From positions 62,001-126,000 of the forward strand of contig NZ_QMEW01000007.1 of NCBI RefSeq assembly GCF_003284965.1: a stretch of DNA of 64,000 nucleotides, in the 5' to 3' direction. Shown in pieces: positions 8,940 to 17,970 of this stretch. Position 1 is the first letter of the stretch. Every line of letters starts with the position of its first letter. The notes under the pieces were generated by a model that saw only the letters and a list, made by a program, of their open reading frames with translations, was not told the origin of the DNA and ran no database searches. This DNA is from Mycolicibacterium sp. GF69. GTDB taxonomy: Bacteria > Actinomycetota > Actinomycetes > Mycobacteriales > Mycobacteriaceae. Position numbers and translations under genes: made by a program.

Positions 8940-8994
8940 CACTGCTCAGCCTAGCCACGACCGTCAGGCTCGCCGACCGGTGTAGACATGGTTC

Positions 8995-10179
8995 ATGAGC
9001 TCCCCGACCCGCCTCGAAGATCTGCTCGAGCTGGATTCATTGCTGTCAGCCGAGGACATCGAGTTGCGTCAGACCGTGCGCCGGTTCGGCGAACAGCGGT
9101 TGCGGCCGTTCGTACCGGAGTGGTTCGAGACCGGCGAGGTGCCGGTCCGCGAACTGGCCGCCGAGTTCGGCAAGCTCGGGCTGCTGGGCATGCATCTGAA
9201 GGGCTACGGCTGCGGCGGCTCCACCGCGACGGCGTACGGCCTGGTCTGCCAGGAACTCGAGGCCGTCGACAGCGGCCTGCGCAGCCTGGTCTCGGTGCAG
9301 GGCTCGCTGGCGATGTTCGCGATCCACCGGTGGGGCAGCGAAGAGCAGCGCAACCAGTGGTTGCCTGCGATGGCGGCCGGCGAGGCGATCGGATGCTTCG
9401 GGCTGACCGAACCCGACTTCGGGTCGAACCCGGCGGGTATGCGCACGACCGCGAAGCGCGACGGATCGGACTGGATCCTCAACGGTTCCAAGATGTGGAT
9501 CACCAACGGTTCGGTCGCCGATGTGGCGGTCGTGTGGGCGCGTAGCCAGGAAGGGTCAGGGGACGCAATCACCGGTTTCCTGGTGCCGGCGGGCACGCCC
9601 GGATTCTCCGCTACCGACATGACGCGGAAGTTGTCGCTGCGGGCATCGGTCACCTCGGAGCTGCACCTCGATGACGTCCGCTTGCCCGCCGACGCGAAAC
9701 TGCCCGAGGCGAGCGGGTTGTCGGGACCGCTGAGCTGCCTGTCGGAGGCCCGCTTCGGCATTGTGTTCGGCAGCGTGGGCGCCGCCAGGGACTGTCTGCA
9801 GACGACCCTGGACTACGTCGGCACCCGCGAGGTCTTCGACAAACCCCTCGCGGCCTATCAGCTCACCCAGGCGAAGATCGCCGATATGGCAGTCGAACTC
9901 GGCAAAGCTCAGCTACTGGCACTTCATCTGGGCCGGCTGAAGGACGACGGCAGAATCAGACCCGAGCAGGTCAGCTTCGGCAAGCTCAACAATGTCCGGG
10001 AAGCCATCAAGATCGCACGGCAGTGCAGAACCCTGTTGGGGGCCAACGGCATCACCTTGGAGTACCCGGTGATCCGGCACGCCAACAACCTGGAGTCGGT
10101 GCTGACTTACGAGGGCACCTCCGAGGTGCATCAGATGGTCATCGGAGAGGCGCTGACGGGCGTCAGCGCCTTCCGATGA
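8995..10179 (+). CDS. Acyl-CoA dehydrogenase, glutaryl-CoA dehydrogenase-like
   Basis: A 394-residue FAD flavoprotein with the acyl-CoA dehydrogenase layout: N-terminal helical domain, central beta domain (CFGLTEPDFGSNP, MWITNGSVADVAVVWAR) and C-terminal helices. The catalytic glutamate lies in LTYEGTSEVHQM near residue 375, preceded by EYPVIRHANNLES, a glutaryl-CoA dehydrogenase hallmark. This suggests oxidative decarboxylation of glutaryl-CoA in lysine or tryptophan breakdown, but substrate assignment is by similarity only. Convergent with the Pro-rich membrane protein gene. Confidence 0.9.
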   Translation: MSSPTRLEDLLELDSLLSAEDIELRQTVRRFGEQRLRPFVPEWFETGEVPVRELAAEFGKLGLLGMHLKGYGCGGSTATAYGLVCQELEAVDSGLRSLVSVQGSLAMFAIHRWGSEEQRNQWLPAMAAGEAIGCFGLTEPDFGSNPAGMRTTAKRDGSDWILNGSKMWITNGSVADVAVVWARSQEGSGDAITGFLVPAGTPGFSATDMTRKLSLRASVTSELHLDDVRLPADAKLPEASGLSGPLSCLSEARFGIVFGSVGAARDCLQTTLDYVGTREVFDKPLAAYQLTQAKIADMAVELGKAQLLALHLGRLKDDGRIRPEQVSFGKLNNVREAIKIARQCRTLLGANGITLEYPVIRHANNLESVLTYEGTSEVHQMVIGEALTGVSAFR

Positions 10180-10198
10180 ACCTGATCTGATTCTTTCG

Positions 10199-11215
10199 CT
10201 ACTGCTGCGGGACCTGCGGCGGCGGACCGGGCGGCAAGGGCTGCGGATTGAGGTCGGCGACCTGACCACCGCTGAGCTTGCGGTAGGCGTACACCTCGAT
10301 GAGAGCGACCACCGGGAGCGCCACGAGCAGGCCGACGCCACAGAGCAATGCGCCGACGAACGCCACGGCGAAGATCACGAGCAACGTCAGCAGCACCTGT
10401 ACGAAGTTGTTCTTCGCGATGTCGAAGCTGGTCTTTATCGCGTCGATCGGTGACAGGTTGCGGTCCAGTAGCGCGATCACGGTGAACAACGTGAAGAGGG
10501 TCACGGCGATACCGGGCAGGACGAACAACGCGTAACCGATCGAGCTGAGAATCCCGATGATCACGCTGGCGATGATGACGCCGCCGACACTGCGCGGCTT
10601 GAAGAATGACCCGATGGTCACGGGACGCCCATTGGCGATGTCCAGCATCCCGCTGTAGTAGGCCGACTGAATTGCGCCGCCGACCACCAGCGACACCAAC
10701 CAGCCGATGATCGTGATGGCAAGGCTGCCGGGACCGGACACGTCGAAGGAGAACATGAAGCCGTCAGCGTCCGAGGCGTAGCTGGTGGACTCCGGTTCCA
10801 CGACCGCCGACAGGACGCCGAACAGCACCTGCAGCAGGAAGATGACGAGAGCGTAGACCAGGGTCGGAACGATCAGCGCGACGGCGTTGGCGCTGAACTT
10901 GCCCCAGGCCCAGGAGAAGGCGTTGCCGACGCTATACGGTTGTGCGCCAGGGAATCCCGGGCCACCCGGCTGCGGGTAGCCACCTACCTGCGGCGGGTAG
11001 CCGGGTCCGGGCGGCGGGTAGCCGGGTCCGGGCGGCGGGTAACCGGAACCGGGCGGCGGGTAACCGGAACCGGGCGGCGGGTAACCGGAACCGGGCGGTG
11101 GCGGATAGCCGCCCGGCGGCGGCGGTGGCGGATAACCACCAGGGGGCGGCGGTGGTGGATAACCACCAGGAGGCGGCGGGTTGTTTCCCGGCGGAGGGGG
11201 CGGTTGATCAGACAT
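10199..11215 (-). CDS. Pro/Gly-rich N-terminus fused to a multi-pass membrane domain
   Basis: A 338-residue protein. Residues 1 to about 90 are PPPPGGYPPPP and GSGYPPPGSG repeats. Residues about 95-325 form a membrane domain with some six helices (VALIVPTLVYALVIFLLQVLF, IIASVIIGILSSIGYALFVLP, VLLTLLVIFAVAFVGALLCG), resembling DUF975-type or glycerophosphodiester-phosphodiesterase membrane regions. The ATG at 11215 has GGAAGGA just upstream. It lies 17 bp after pra, which has a similar Pro-rich head but a different membrane domain, so the pair shares an N-terminal module. Role unknown. Confidence 0.8.
   Translation of the reverse strand: MSDQPPPPPGNNPPPPGGYPPPPPPGGYPPPPPPGGYPPPPGSGYPPPGSGYPPPGSGYPPPGPGYPPPGPGYPPQVGGYPQPGGPGFPGAQPYSVGNAFSWAWGKFSANAVALIVPTLVYALVIFLLQVLFGVLSAVVEPESTSYASDADGFMFSFDVSGPGSLAITIIGWLVSLVVGGAIQSAYYSGMLDIANGRPVTIGSFFKPRSVGGVIIASVIIGILSSIGYALFVLPGIAVTLFTLFTVIALLDRNLSPIDAIKTSFDIAKNNFVQVLLTLLVIFAVAFVGALLCGVGLLVALPVVALIEVYAYRKLSGGQVADLNPQPLPPGPPPQVPQQ
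10980..11200. repeat. In-gene tandem repeats coding for GYPPPGSG units
   Basis: Degenerate 21- to 24-bp units on the plus strand read gggtaaccggaaccgggcgg and similar, coding on the minus strand for PPPG and GYPPPGSG. Several adjacent units are identical, so copy number may vary between strains by replication slippage. Confidence 0.75.
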
Positions 11216-11232
11216 GGGTCCTTCCCGGTCGA

Positions 11233-11841
11233 TTACAACGGTAAGCAGACGGTGCTGATGAGTTTATCCGCGATCGTCTGCCGTTTGGCGTCCCACAGCG
11301 GGAACAAGTAACCGATATAGCAGATCGCGGCGTCGATGATATGCGCCAGCTGCCGCACGATGGACATTCCGAAACCGATTGGTTGGCCGGTGTTTTCGCT
11401 GACAACCTTGAATTTGAGGATCGACTTGCCGATGCTGGATCCAGTAGTGCCCTGACGGTAGCCGTAGTTCCAGATCACGTAGGCCAGAACGAGTATCGAC
11501 GTGACAGCGATCGCCAGTTGGCCGATCGTCGAGGTGCCCGTCACGCAGAACTCTTGGTACCCCGAACTTTCGGTGATACAAGCCGTTTCCTGGGTACCGA
11601 ACAGCAGCGCATAACCGATGCCTTGCAGGATGAAGATCGGGATCGCGTCGAGCAGCCACGCCAACACCCGGGTGAACCACGATGTGTAGGCCTCCGTCGG
11701 CAGTGCCTGAACCGGTTGCGGCGGTGGCGAATAGCCGGTTGCCGCCTGCGGGGGCGGGAAGGTACCACCCGATTGTGGATAACCGCTGGGCGGCGGTGGC
11801 GGCGGGAAGCCTTCCGGCGGGGGTGGCGGCTGATCGGTCAT
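11233..11841 (-). CDS. pra: Proline-rich antigen homologue with RDD domain
   Basis: A 202-residue protein like M. tuberculosis Rv1078. Residues 1 to about 48 are Pro-rich (PPPPEGFPPPPPPSGYP); the rest is an RDD membrane domain with the R-x-A-W-L-L-D-A-I signature (RVLAWLLDAIPIFILQG) and three predicted helices. The C-terminal cytosolic part has DAKRQTIADKLISTVCL, typical of RDD proteins. RDD function is unknown; ion transport has been suggested for some members. First gene of a two-gene unit with the adjacent Pro-rich membrane gene. Confidence 0.88.
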   Translation of the reverse strand: MTDQPPPPPEGFPPPPPPSGYPQSGGTFPPPQAATGYSPPPQPVQALPTEAYTSWFTRVLAWLLDAIPIFILQGIGYALLFGTQETACITESSGYQEFCVTGTSTIGQLAIAVTSILVLAYVIWNYGYRQGTTGSSIGKSILKFKVVSENTGQPIGFGMSIVRQLAHIIDAAICYIGYLFPLWDAKRQTIADKLISTVCLPL

Positions 11842-12027
11842 CGGGCGTCTCCAGTCAGTTTCTCAGCTGGGATCACGCGTGCTTACACTACCGAAGAAGC
11901 GCGTTCGCGCAGGGTTTTCTGCACGGACATGATCACCGCCCCAACCGCCCCGAATCGTGATGCGGGGCCGATTCTGGAGGGCCGACCGCATTGTTCGTCC
12001 GGTTTGGTGGCCGATGGTGATGAACCG

Positions 12028-13428
12028 CTAGCGGACCCGGCGTTTACTTCCGTCGGACAAAAACCCGAGCAGATCGTGACGGGTCAGCACGCCGACCGGC
12101 TTACCCTCCTCGACGACCATCACAGCGTCGCACTCGCGTAGTTCCTTCGCCGCCGAGCTGACGAGTTCCCCGGCGCCGATCAACGGCAGCGGCGGGCTCA
12201 TGTGCTCTGCCACCGCATCGGCCAGCTTGGCCCGTCCCTCGAAGACCGCGGACAGCAGTTCGCGTTCGGACACGCTGCCGGCGACCTCCCCGGCCATCAC
12301 CGGCGGTTCTGCCCCGACGACGGGCATCTGCGAAACGCCGTACTCCCGCAGGATCCCGATCGCATCGCGGACGGTCTCCGAAGGGTGCGTGTGCACGAGG
12401 TCGGGCAGCGCACCTGATTTGCCTCGCAACACCTCGCCGACCGTCGACTCCTCCACCGATCCGTCCAACCGACTGCGCAGGAACCCGTACGAGGACATCC
12501 AATCGTCGTTGAAAACTTTTGACAGGTAACCTCTTCCGCCGTCAGGCAACAGGACGACGACCAGTGAGTCGGGCCCGGCCTGCTCGGCCACCTTGATCGC
12601 GGCGACGACGGCCATACCGCAGGAGCCGCCGACCAGCAGCGCCTCTTCGCGGGCCAGTCGACGCGTCATCTCGAACGAATCGGCGTCCGAAACCGCGATG
12701 ATCTCGTCGGGCACCGCGGGATCGTAGGCCGCCGGCCAGAAGTCTTCGCCCACTCCCTCGACCAGATATGGCCTGCCGGAGCCGCCCGAGTAGACCGAAC
12801 CCTCCGGGTCGGCGCCGATGACCCGGACCTTCCCGTCGGACACTTCTTTGAGGTAGCGCCCCGCACCCGTGATGGTGCCGCCGGTGCCGACGCCGGCCAC
12901 GAAATGGGTGACCTTACCGTCGGTGTCGGCCCAAATCTCGGGGCCGGTGGTCTCGTAATGCGACTCCGGACCCATCAAATTGGAGTACTGGTCGGGTTTC
13001 CACGCACCGTCGATCTCGGTGGTCAGTCGGTCGGAGACGCTGTAGTAGCTGTCCGGATGGTCGGGCGGCACGGCCGTCGGGCACACCACCACGTCGGCGC
13101 CGTAGGCGCGCAGGACGTTTCGCTTGTCCTCGCTAACCTTGTCCGGGCATACGAAGATGCACTTGTACCCGCGCTGCTGGGCGACGAGGGCCAACCCCAC
13201 GCCGGTGTTGCCGGATGTCGGTTCGACGATCGTGCCGCCGGGCTTGAGCTCACCGCTGGCCTCTGCGGCGTCGATCATCTTGATCGCGATGCGGTCCTTA
13301 GCGCTGCCGCCCGGGTTGAGGTACTCGATCTTGGCCGCGACCGTGCCCGCTCCTTGAGGAACAACAGAATTCAATTGCACCAGAGGGGTGTTGCCGATGA
13401 GCTCACTGACGTGCCGGGCGATCCGCAT
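12028..13428 (-). CDS. cbs: Cystathionine beta-synthase
   Basis: PLP enzyme condensing serine with homocysteine to cystathionine, the entry to reverse transsulfuration. A 466-residue protein: fold type II PLP domain with the lysine in NPGGSAKDRIA, the phosphate-binding SGNTGVGLA and the GVGTGGTITG loop, followed by a C-terminal pair of CBS motifs (about residues 335-460) that may bind an adenosyl ligand as in the mammalian enzyme. It follows lipU after 29 bp on the same strand. With metB and the cysteine dioxygenase gene it forms a scattered sulfur amino acid set. Confidence 0.95.
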   Translation of the reverse strand: MRIARHVSELIGNTPLVQLNSVVPQGAGTVAAKIEYLNPGGSAKDRIAIKMIDAAEASGELKPGGTIVEPTSGNTGVGLALVAQQRGYKCIFVCPDKVSEDKRNVLRAYGADVVVCPTAVPPDHPDSYYSVSDRLTTEIDGAWKPDQYSNLMGPESHYETTGPEIWADTDGKVTHFVAGVGTGGTITGAGRYLKEVSDGKVRVIGADPEGSVYSGGSGRPYLVEGVGEDFWPAAYDPAVPDEIIAVSDADSFEMTRRLAREEALLVGGSCGMAVVAAIKVAEQAGPDSLVVVLLPDGGRGYLSKVFNDDWMSSYGFLRSRLDGSVEESTVGEVLRGKSGALPDLVHTHPSETVRDAIGILREYGVSQMPVVGAEPPVMAGEVAGSVSERELLSAVFEGRAKLADAVAEHMSPPLPLIGAGELVSSAAKELRECDAVMVVEEGKPVGVLTRHDLLGFLSDGSKRRVR

Positions 13429-13457
13429 GACTCCATCGTGTCAGGCGGCATGCCCGG

Positions 13458-14519
13458 TTACCAGGTGGCCTCTCGGATGTAGTCGCCGATCTGGCGCAGC
13501 GATCGGGTCGCCTCCGGCACGATCGGCGCCCCGAGCTGGAACACGTGCATCTGTCCGGGCCACACCCGCACCTCGACCGGCACGCCCGCGGCCGCCAGCC
13601 GCCGGGCGGCTTTGCGCGCGTCACTGACCAGTACTTCGGAGCCCGACACATGGATCAGGGTGCGGGGCAGGCCGGGTTCGATGTGGTCGAGCGGCTCGTA
13701 GACCTCTTCGGTCTTGCCGTCCTTCGGACGCCGCCGCGCCGCTTCTTCGACCAGTTCGACGAGCGCGTTGAACGCCCGCGGCGGAAACATCGCGTCGCTT
13801 CGGATGTTGGGGTGGTTGGCCCTGGCCTCGTTGTCGATCTCGAAGAGCGGCGACATCGTCACCATCGCGGCGGGCACCTCCCCCTCGAGGCCTTCGCGCT
13901 GCAGCCGTTCGGCCAGGGCGAGCGCAAGATAGCCGCCCGCGGAGTCGCCGGCCAGCACGATCTGGTCGGGCTCGTATCCCCGCAGACGCAGCCACTGATA
14001 GGCGTCGTAACAGTCGTCGAGCGCGGTGCCGACCGAATGTTTGGGGATCATCCGATAGTTGACCACCAGCACCGGACAATCGGCGTAACCGGACAGCGCC
14101 TGCACCAACCGGCCGTGCGAGTTGACGCCGCAGGTCAAGAACGCGCCGCCGTGCATGTACAGAATGACACCGCGTTTGCCGTCAGCGGGCAGCACGCCGG
14201 GCGCCCGGACGAGTTGCGCCGTGCAATGCGGCAACGAGATCGTCGCGCGGACCGTACCGGGCGCCGGCCTCGCGATGCGGGCGGCGAAATCCACCAAACC
14301 CCAAGGCCAGGGCAGGCGCGGAGCGTAACTACCGATAGCTAGGGTCGGCTTGATAGTTAGCAGCGCCGCGATGGAGGCGAGTCGACCAGCCAGGCTGGGA
14401 CCATCTTCGACGATCTCGACGGGCGCCCCGTCGCTGACCGGAAACTTGCGGGGTTTGCGCGCCTGAGCAGGCGATACCCCTAGGTGACGGGCTTGGCTAG
14501 CCCTGCTTGGTGCGGTCAT
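13458..14519 (-). CDS. lipU: HSL-family esterase/lipase
   Basis: A 353-residue alpha/beta hydrolase of the hormone-sensitive lipase group, like Rv1076. It has the oxyanion motif MHGGAF near residue 135 and the nucleophile elbow GDSAGG, plus a C-terminal HVF histidine in QMHVFQLG. I used the ATG at 14519 because GGAGGGGG (14528-14535 on the plus strand) sits eight bases upstream. An in-frame GTG nine bases earlier lies against that site. Substrates are likely short acyl esters. Upstream of cbs, possibly co-transcribed. Confidence 0.9.
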   Translation of the reverse strand: MTAPSRASQARHLGVSPAQARKPRKFPVSDGAPVEIVEDGPSLAGRLASIAALLTIKPTLAIGSYAPRLPWPWGLVDFAARIARPAPGTVRATISLPHCTAQLVRAPGVLPADGKRGVILYMHGGAFLTCGVNSHGRLVQALSGYADCPVLVVNYRMIPKHSVGTALDDCYDAYQWLRLRGYEPDQIVLAGDSAGGYLALALAERLQREGLEGEVPAAMVTMSPLFEIDNEARANHPNIRSDAMFPPRAFNALVELVEEAARRRPKDGKTEEVYEPLDHIEPGLPRTLIHVSGSEVLVSDARKAARRLAAAGVPVEVRVWPGQMHVFQLGAPIVPEATRSLRQIGDYIREATW

Positions 14520-14724
14520 TACAACCACCCCCTCCGACGGTTGGAGTCGTCGTAGTGCGGAGCACGCCTAATTTTCTGGACGTGACTCGCATCTTAGCTT
14601 GACACCTGATGTCCAGTTCAACAATCAGCGAGTCATATTCAATACCGGAGTTGATACCGCAATGTGACCCCCAACCGCTTGCCGCCACGCGGACAATCGC
14701 GGAAACGCACATAAAATTGCCGCC
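14520..14724. promoter_or_regulatory. Divergent promoter region between lipU and the SGNH esterase gene
   Basis: About 200 bp, AT-richer than its surroundings. It holds TTGACA at 14599-14604 without a clear -10 partner and an 8-base inverted repeat tgactcgc / gcgagtca (14583-14590 and 14628-14635). Promoters for both flanking genes must lie here, but none can be placed with confidence. Confidence 0.4.
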
Positions 14725-15759
14725 GTGGGCACACCGCGGCGGACGACCACCATCGCCTTTGCGGCCGCGGCCACGCTCGGCTCGATCGGTTCGGCCTACA
14801 TCGGGGCTCGCAACCTGCTGATCGGTCAGGCCGATCAGGCCCGCCGCGTCATCCCGCAGGCCTGGGACATCCCCCCGCGCGCAGACGGGGTGTACGCAGC
14901 CGGCGAGGGCGAGGTCGAACGCTGGCACCGCGACGTGCCCTTCGACCTGCACCTGATGGTCTTCGGGGACTCCACCGCGACCGGCTACGGCGCGGTCACC
15001 GCCGAGGAGGTGCCCGGCGTCCTGTTGGCGCGGGGGCTGGCCGACATCTCGGGCAAACGGATCCGGCTGAGCACAAAAGCGATCGTGGGAGCCACGTCGA
15101 AGGGGTTGTCGGGTCAGATCGACGCGATGTTCGTCGCCGGACCACGGCCCGATGCCGCGGTCATCATGATCGGCGCCAACGACATCACCCGGCCCAACGG
15201 CATTCGACCGTCGGCACATCGGCTCGGCAACGCGGTCCGCCGGCTACGGGCTGCCGGCGCGGTCGTGGTCGTCGGCACCTGCCCAGACTTCGGCGTCATC
15301 ACCGCGATCCCGCAGCCGCTGCGCTCGGTTGCTCGCGGCCGCGGTCTTCGACTGGCGCGCGCGCAAGCCGCAGCGGTGCGGTCCGAGGGAGGTGTCCCCG
15401 TGCCGTTGGCCGACCTGCTGGCGCCCCACTTCCGTACCACCCCCGATGTGCTGTTCTCGACGGACATGTTCCACCCGTCCGGCGCCGGCTATGAGCTGGC
15501 GGCCAACCAGCTGCTGCCCGCACTGTGTAAAGCGTTGAGCGACTGGCTCGGTGGGGCCGCGCCGGAGTTGCCGTGGCCGACGCGATCCGGTGAAGGTTTC
15601 GGGTTGCGTGCTCTGGTCGGCGGGGTGAGCAGGCTGTGGCGGCGCTCGACCGGGGTGCCGGCACCTGTGCTCGGGAGGGCCCCGACGCGTGTTCTGGGTC
15701 GGGTCCCCGGCCTCGGCGGGGGGAGGGGTCCCGCGCCCACCGTCGCGTCCGCCAGCTAG
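14725..15759 (+). CDS. SGNH/GDSL-family esterase (Rv1075c-like)
   Basis: A 344-residue protein: an N-terminal hydrophobic segment (FAAAATLGSIGSAYIGARNLL) likely anchors or exports it, then an SGNH hydrolase fold with FGDSTATGYGA (catalytic Ser, block I), IGANDIT (block III, Asn) and DMFHPSGAGY (block V, Asp and His). Block V places it with GDSL esterases. A Gly/Arg-rich C-terminal tail of about 60 residues is probably disordered. The start is GTG 14725, with no strong ribosome binding site. The chain ends 35 bp before fadA3, so joint transcription is plausible. Confidence 0.9.
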   Translation: MGTPRRTTTIAFAAAATLGSIGSAYIGARNLLIGQADQARRVIPQAWDIPPRADGVYAAGEGEVERWHRDVPFDLHLMVFGDSTATGYGAVTAEEVPGVLLARGLADISGKRIRLSTKAIVGATSKGLSGQIDAMFVAGPRPDAAVIMIGANDITRPNGIRPSAHRLGNAVRRLRAAGAVVVVGTCPDFGVITAIPQPLRSVARGRGLRLARAQAAAVRSEGGVPVPLADLLAPHFRTTPDVLFSTDMFHPSGAGYELAANQLLPALCKALSDWLGGAAPELPWPTRSGEGFGLRALVGGVSRLWRRSTGVPAPVLGRAPTRVLGRVPGLGGGRGPAPTVASAS

Positions 15760-15794
15760 GTTTTCGGTGATACTCACCGATGCGAGGAGACGCC

Positions 15795-17012
15795 ATGCCT
15801 GAAGCCGTGATTGTCGCGACCGCGCGGTCGCCGATCGGCCGCGCCGCCAAGGGTTCGCTGGTCGATATGCGCCCCGACGACCTGGCCGCCCAGATGGTGC
15901 GGGCTGCGTTGGACAAGGTTCCCGCTCTCGACCCGCGAGAGATCGACGACCTGATCATGGGCTGTGGCCAGCCCGCGGGCGAAGCCGGCTTCAACGTGGG
16001 CAGGGCCGTGGCCGTCGAACTCGGCTACGACTTCCTGCCCGGCACGACGGTGAACCGGTACTGCTCGTCGTCGCTGCAGACCACCCGGATGGCGTTCCAC
16101 GCGATTAAGGCCGGCGAGGGACACGCGTTCATTTCCGCTGGGGTGGAAACGGTTTCACGGTTTCCGAAGGGTACGGCCGATGGCTGGCCGGACAGCAAGA
16201 ACCCACTGTTCGCCGACGCGATGAGCCGCTCGGATGAGGCCGCCGCCGGCGCCGAGGAGTGGCACGATCCGCGCGAGGACGGCCTGCTGCCCGACGTGTA
16301 CATCGCGATGGGTCAGACCGCCGAGAACGTGGCGCTGCACACCGGGATCAGCCGCGAAGACCAGGACCACTGGGGCGTGCGCAGCCAGAACCGGGCCGAG
16401 GAGGCCATCAAGAACGGCTTCTTCGAGCGTGAGATCGTGCCGGTGACGTTGCCCGACGGTTCCACTGTGAGCACCGACGACGGTCCCCGGGCGGGCACCA
16501 CGTACGAGAAGATCAGCCAACTCAAGCCGGTCTTTCGCCCCAACGGCACCATCACCGCGGGCAACGCCTGCCCTCTCAACGACGGCGCCGCCGCGCTGGT
16601 GATCCTGTCGGACACGAAGGCTCGCGAACTCGGGCTCACGCCGCTGGCCCGTGTCGTGTCGACGGGAGTGAGCGGACTGTCGCCGGAGATCATGGGGCTT
16701 GGCCCGATCGAGGCGACGCGCAAGGCGCTCGCCAACGCCGGGATGTCGATCGGCGATATCGACCTCTACGAGATCAACGAGGCGTTCGCGGTGCAGGTGC
16801 TCGGTTCGGCGCGGGCGTTGGGCATGGACGAGGATCGGTTGAACGTCTCCGGCGGCGCGATCGCGCTGGGGCATCCGTTCGGTATGACCGGCGCGCGGAT
16901 CACGACCACGCTGTTGAACAACCTGACCACCCACGACAAGACCTTCGGCCTCGAGACGATGTGCGTCGGCGGCGGCCAGGGCATGGCGATGGTGATCGAG
17001 CGGCTGTCCTGA
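15795..17012 (+). CDS. fadA3: Acetyl-CoA acetyltransferase / 3-ketoacyl-CoA thiolase
   Basis: A 405-residue thiolase. The acylation cysteine is in NRYCSSSLQTT near residue 89, the NEAF and GHPFGMTGAR blocks carry the catalytic Asn and His, and CVGGGQG holds the second Cys. The ATG at 15795 follows GAGGAG at 15784-15789. It carries out thiolytic cleavage in beta-oxidation, or the reverse condensation. Gene order matches fadA3 of M. tuberculosis (Rv1074c). Confidence 0.94.
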   Translation: MPEAVIVATARSPIGRAAKGSLVDMRPDDLAAQMVRAALDKVPALDPREIDDLIMGCGQPAGEAGFNVGRAVAVELGYDFLPGTTVNRYCSSSLQTTRMAFHAIKAGEGHAFISAGVETVSRFPKGTADGWPDSKNPLFADAMSRSDEAAAGAEEWHDPREDGLLPDVYIAMGQTAENVALHTGISREDQDHWGVRSQNRAEEAIKNGFFEREIVPVTLPDGSTVSTDDGPRAGTTYEKISQLKPVFRPNGTITAGNACPLNDGAAALVILSDTKARELGLTPLARVVSTGVSGLSPEIMGLGPIEATRKALANAGMSIGDIDLYEINEAFAVQVLGSARALGMDEDRLNVSGGAIALGHPFGMTGARITTTLLNNLTTHDKTFGLETMCVGGGQGMAMVIERLS

Positions 17013-17021
17013 CCTCCTAGC

Positions 17022-17082
17022 GTTGACTCTGCGTCCAGGGCGCGAAAACGTCGGAAAGTCGCGCCCTGGACGCAGAGTCAAC
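17022..17082. repeat. Perfect 24-bp inverted repeat (hairpin) between fadA3 and the DUF559 gene
   Basis: Arms 17022-17045 and 17059-17082 are exact reverse complements, with a 13-base loop. The arm starts gttgactctgcgtccagggc. The stop codon of the DUF559 gene (TGA at 17080-17078) lies inside the right arm, and the left arm starts 10 bp after the fadA3 stop. It can serve as a bidirectional terminator of these convergent genes. The right arm recurs with 22 of 24 matches at 18002-18025 upstream of the DUF559 gene, so it is also a repeated element. Confidence 0.93.
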
Positions 17083-17929
17083 GTGTTGCCCGTTTCCAAG
17101 CGCGCCTCAACCGGGCCAGCACGTCGGATGGATGGTGACCCTTCGTCACGCGCACCACGGTCCAGCCCACATCGTGGATGTACTCGGCGCGCTTGATGTC
17201 GTATGCAACCCGCTTCGGGTCATCCCAGTGCTGCCCGCCGTCGTATTCGAGGGCCAGCGTGATCGCCTCCCAACCCATATCGAGGTAGTACCGCGGCCAT
17301 CCATCCGGCCCGGGGATGGGTATCTGAGTGCGGGGACGTGGATACCCGTCGCGAATCACCAACAGCCGCAACCACGTCTCTTTCGGCGACTCGGCGCCGG
17401 AATCCATCAGGTCGAGCGCCTGCTCGAGCTGACGTAAGCCGCGAGCGCGTCGGTGCTCTCGAGCGAGCTCCTCGACAACGGGCGCCTTCAGGCCGGTTGC
17501 GGCTGCGAGCGCGTCGAGCCGGGCGACTGCCATTCCTAACGATCCACGTCTGCCCAGATCAAACGCGGTGCGCTCAGGTGTCGTCACCGGAATGCCATCG
17601 TGTCGCTCGAACTCGTTGGGTAGCAACAAGTCGTAGCGGGTCACCACACCGCTCGGTGAGCGCGCGTTCCTCCAGATCAGCTCGACCGGTTCGTCGTCAT
17701 CGACCCATTTGGCGCCGTGTATCGCCGAGGCCGACAACCCGGCGACCACCGCTTCACGCCGCGACCACAACCATGCTGCAACGGTGCGCTGCCACAAGGA
17801 GGGCTCGATCCGCTTGTCCAGGTAGACGTTCGGCATGAGCGCCCGGTGGTATCTGCGCAACTGGTGCCTGTTCAGCCTGCCTGCCGCCAACGCCTCGGTA
17901 CCGATGAACGGCTCTTCTCGACCCCCCAT
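17078..17929 (-). CDS. DUF559 (Vsr-like endonuclease fold) protein with AbiEi-like N-terminus
   Basis: A 283-residue protein from the ATG at 17929. The N-terminal half (GTEALAAGRLNRHQLRRYHRAL, VVAGLSASAIHGAKW) resembles the winged-helix and AbiEi antitoxin-like region common in mycobacterial DUF559 proteins. The C-terminal half has YYLDMGWEAITLALEYDGGQHW and RAEYIHDVGWTVVRVTKGH, the PD-(D/E)xK-like pattern of Vsr-related nucleases (D, E-Y-DG-x-x-H). An open extension to 18046 reads through a palindrome and is not part of the family. No resistance or modification partner is nearby. Function unknown; nuclease activity is inferred from the fold. Confidence 0.8.
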   Translation of the reverse strand: MGGREEPFIGTEALAAGRLNRHQLRRYHRALMPNVYLDKRIEPSLWQRTVAAWLWSRREAVVAGLSASAIHGAKWVDDDEPVELIWRNARSPSGVVTRYDLLLPNEFERHDGIPVTTPERTAFDLGRRGSLGMAVARLDALAAATGLKAPVVEELAREHRRARGLRQLEQALDLMDSGAESPKETWLRLLVIRDGYPRPRTQIPIPGPDGWPRYYLDMGWEAITLALEYDGGQHWDDPKRVAYDIKRAEYIHDVGWTVVRVTKGHHPSDVLARLRRAWKRATR

Positions 17930-17970
17930 GGCCGCAGCGTGCCGGTCCGCACCGACGAAACCGCATCGAT

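Noticed and set aside
8940..8994. SAM or cobalamin riboswitch upstream of metB
   Set aside because: The gap to the divergent gene is about 52 bp and shows no such fold; cbs has only 29 bp upstream of it.
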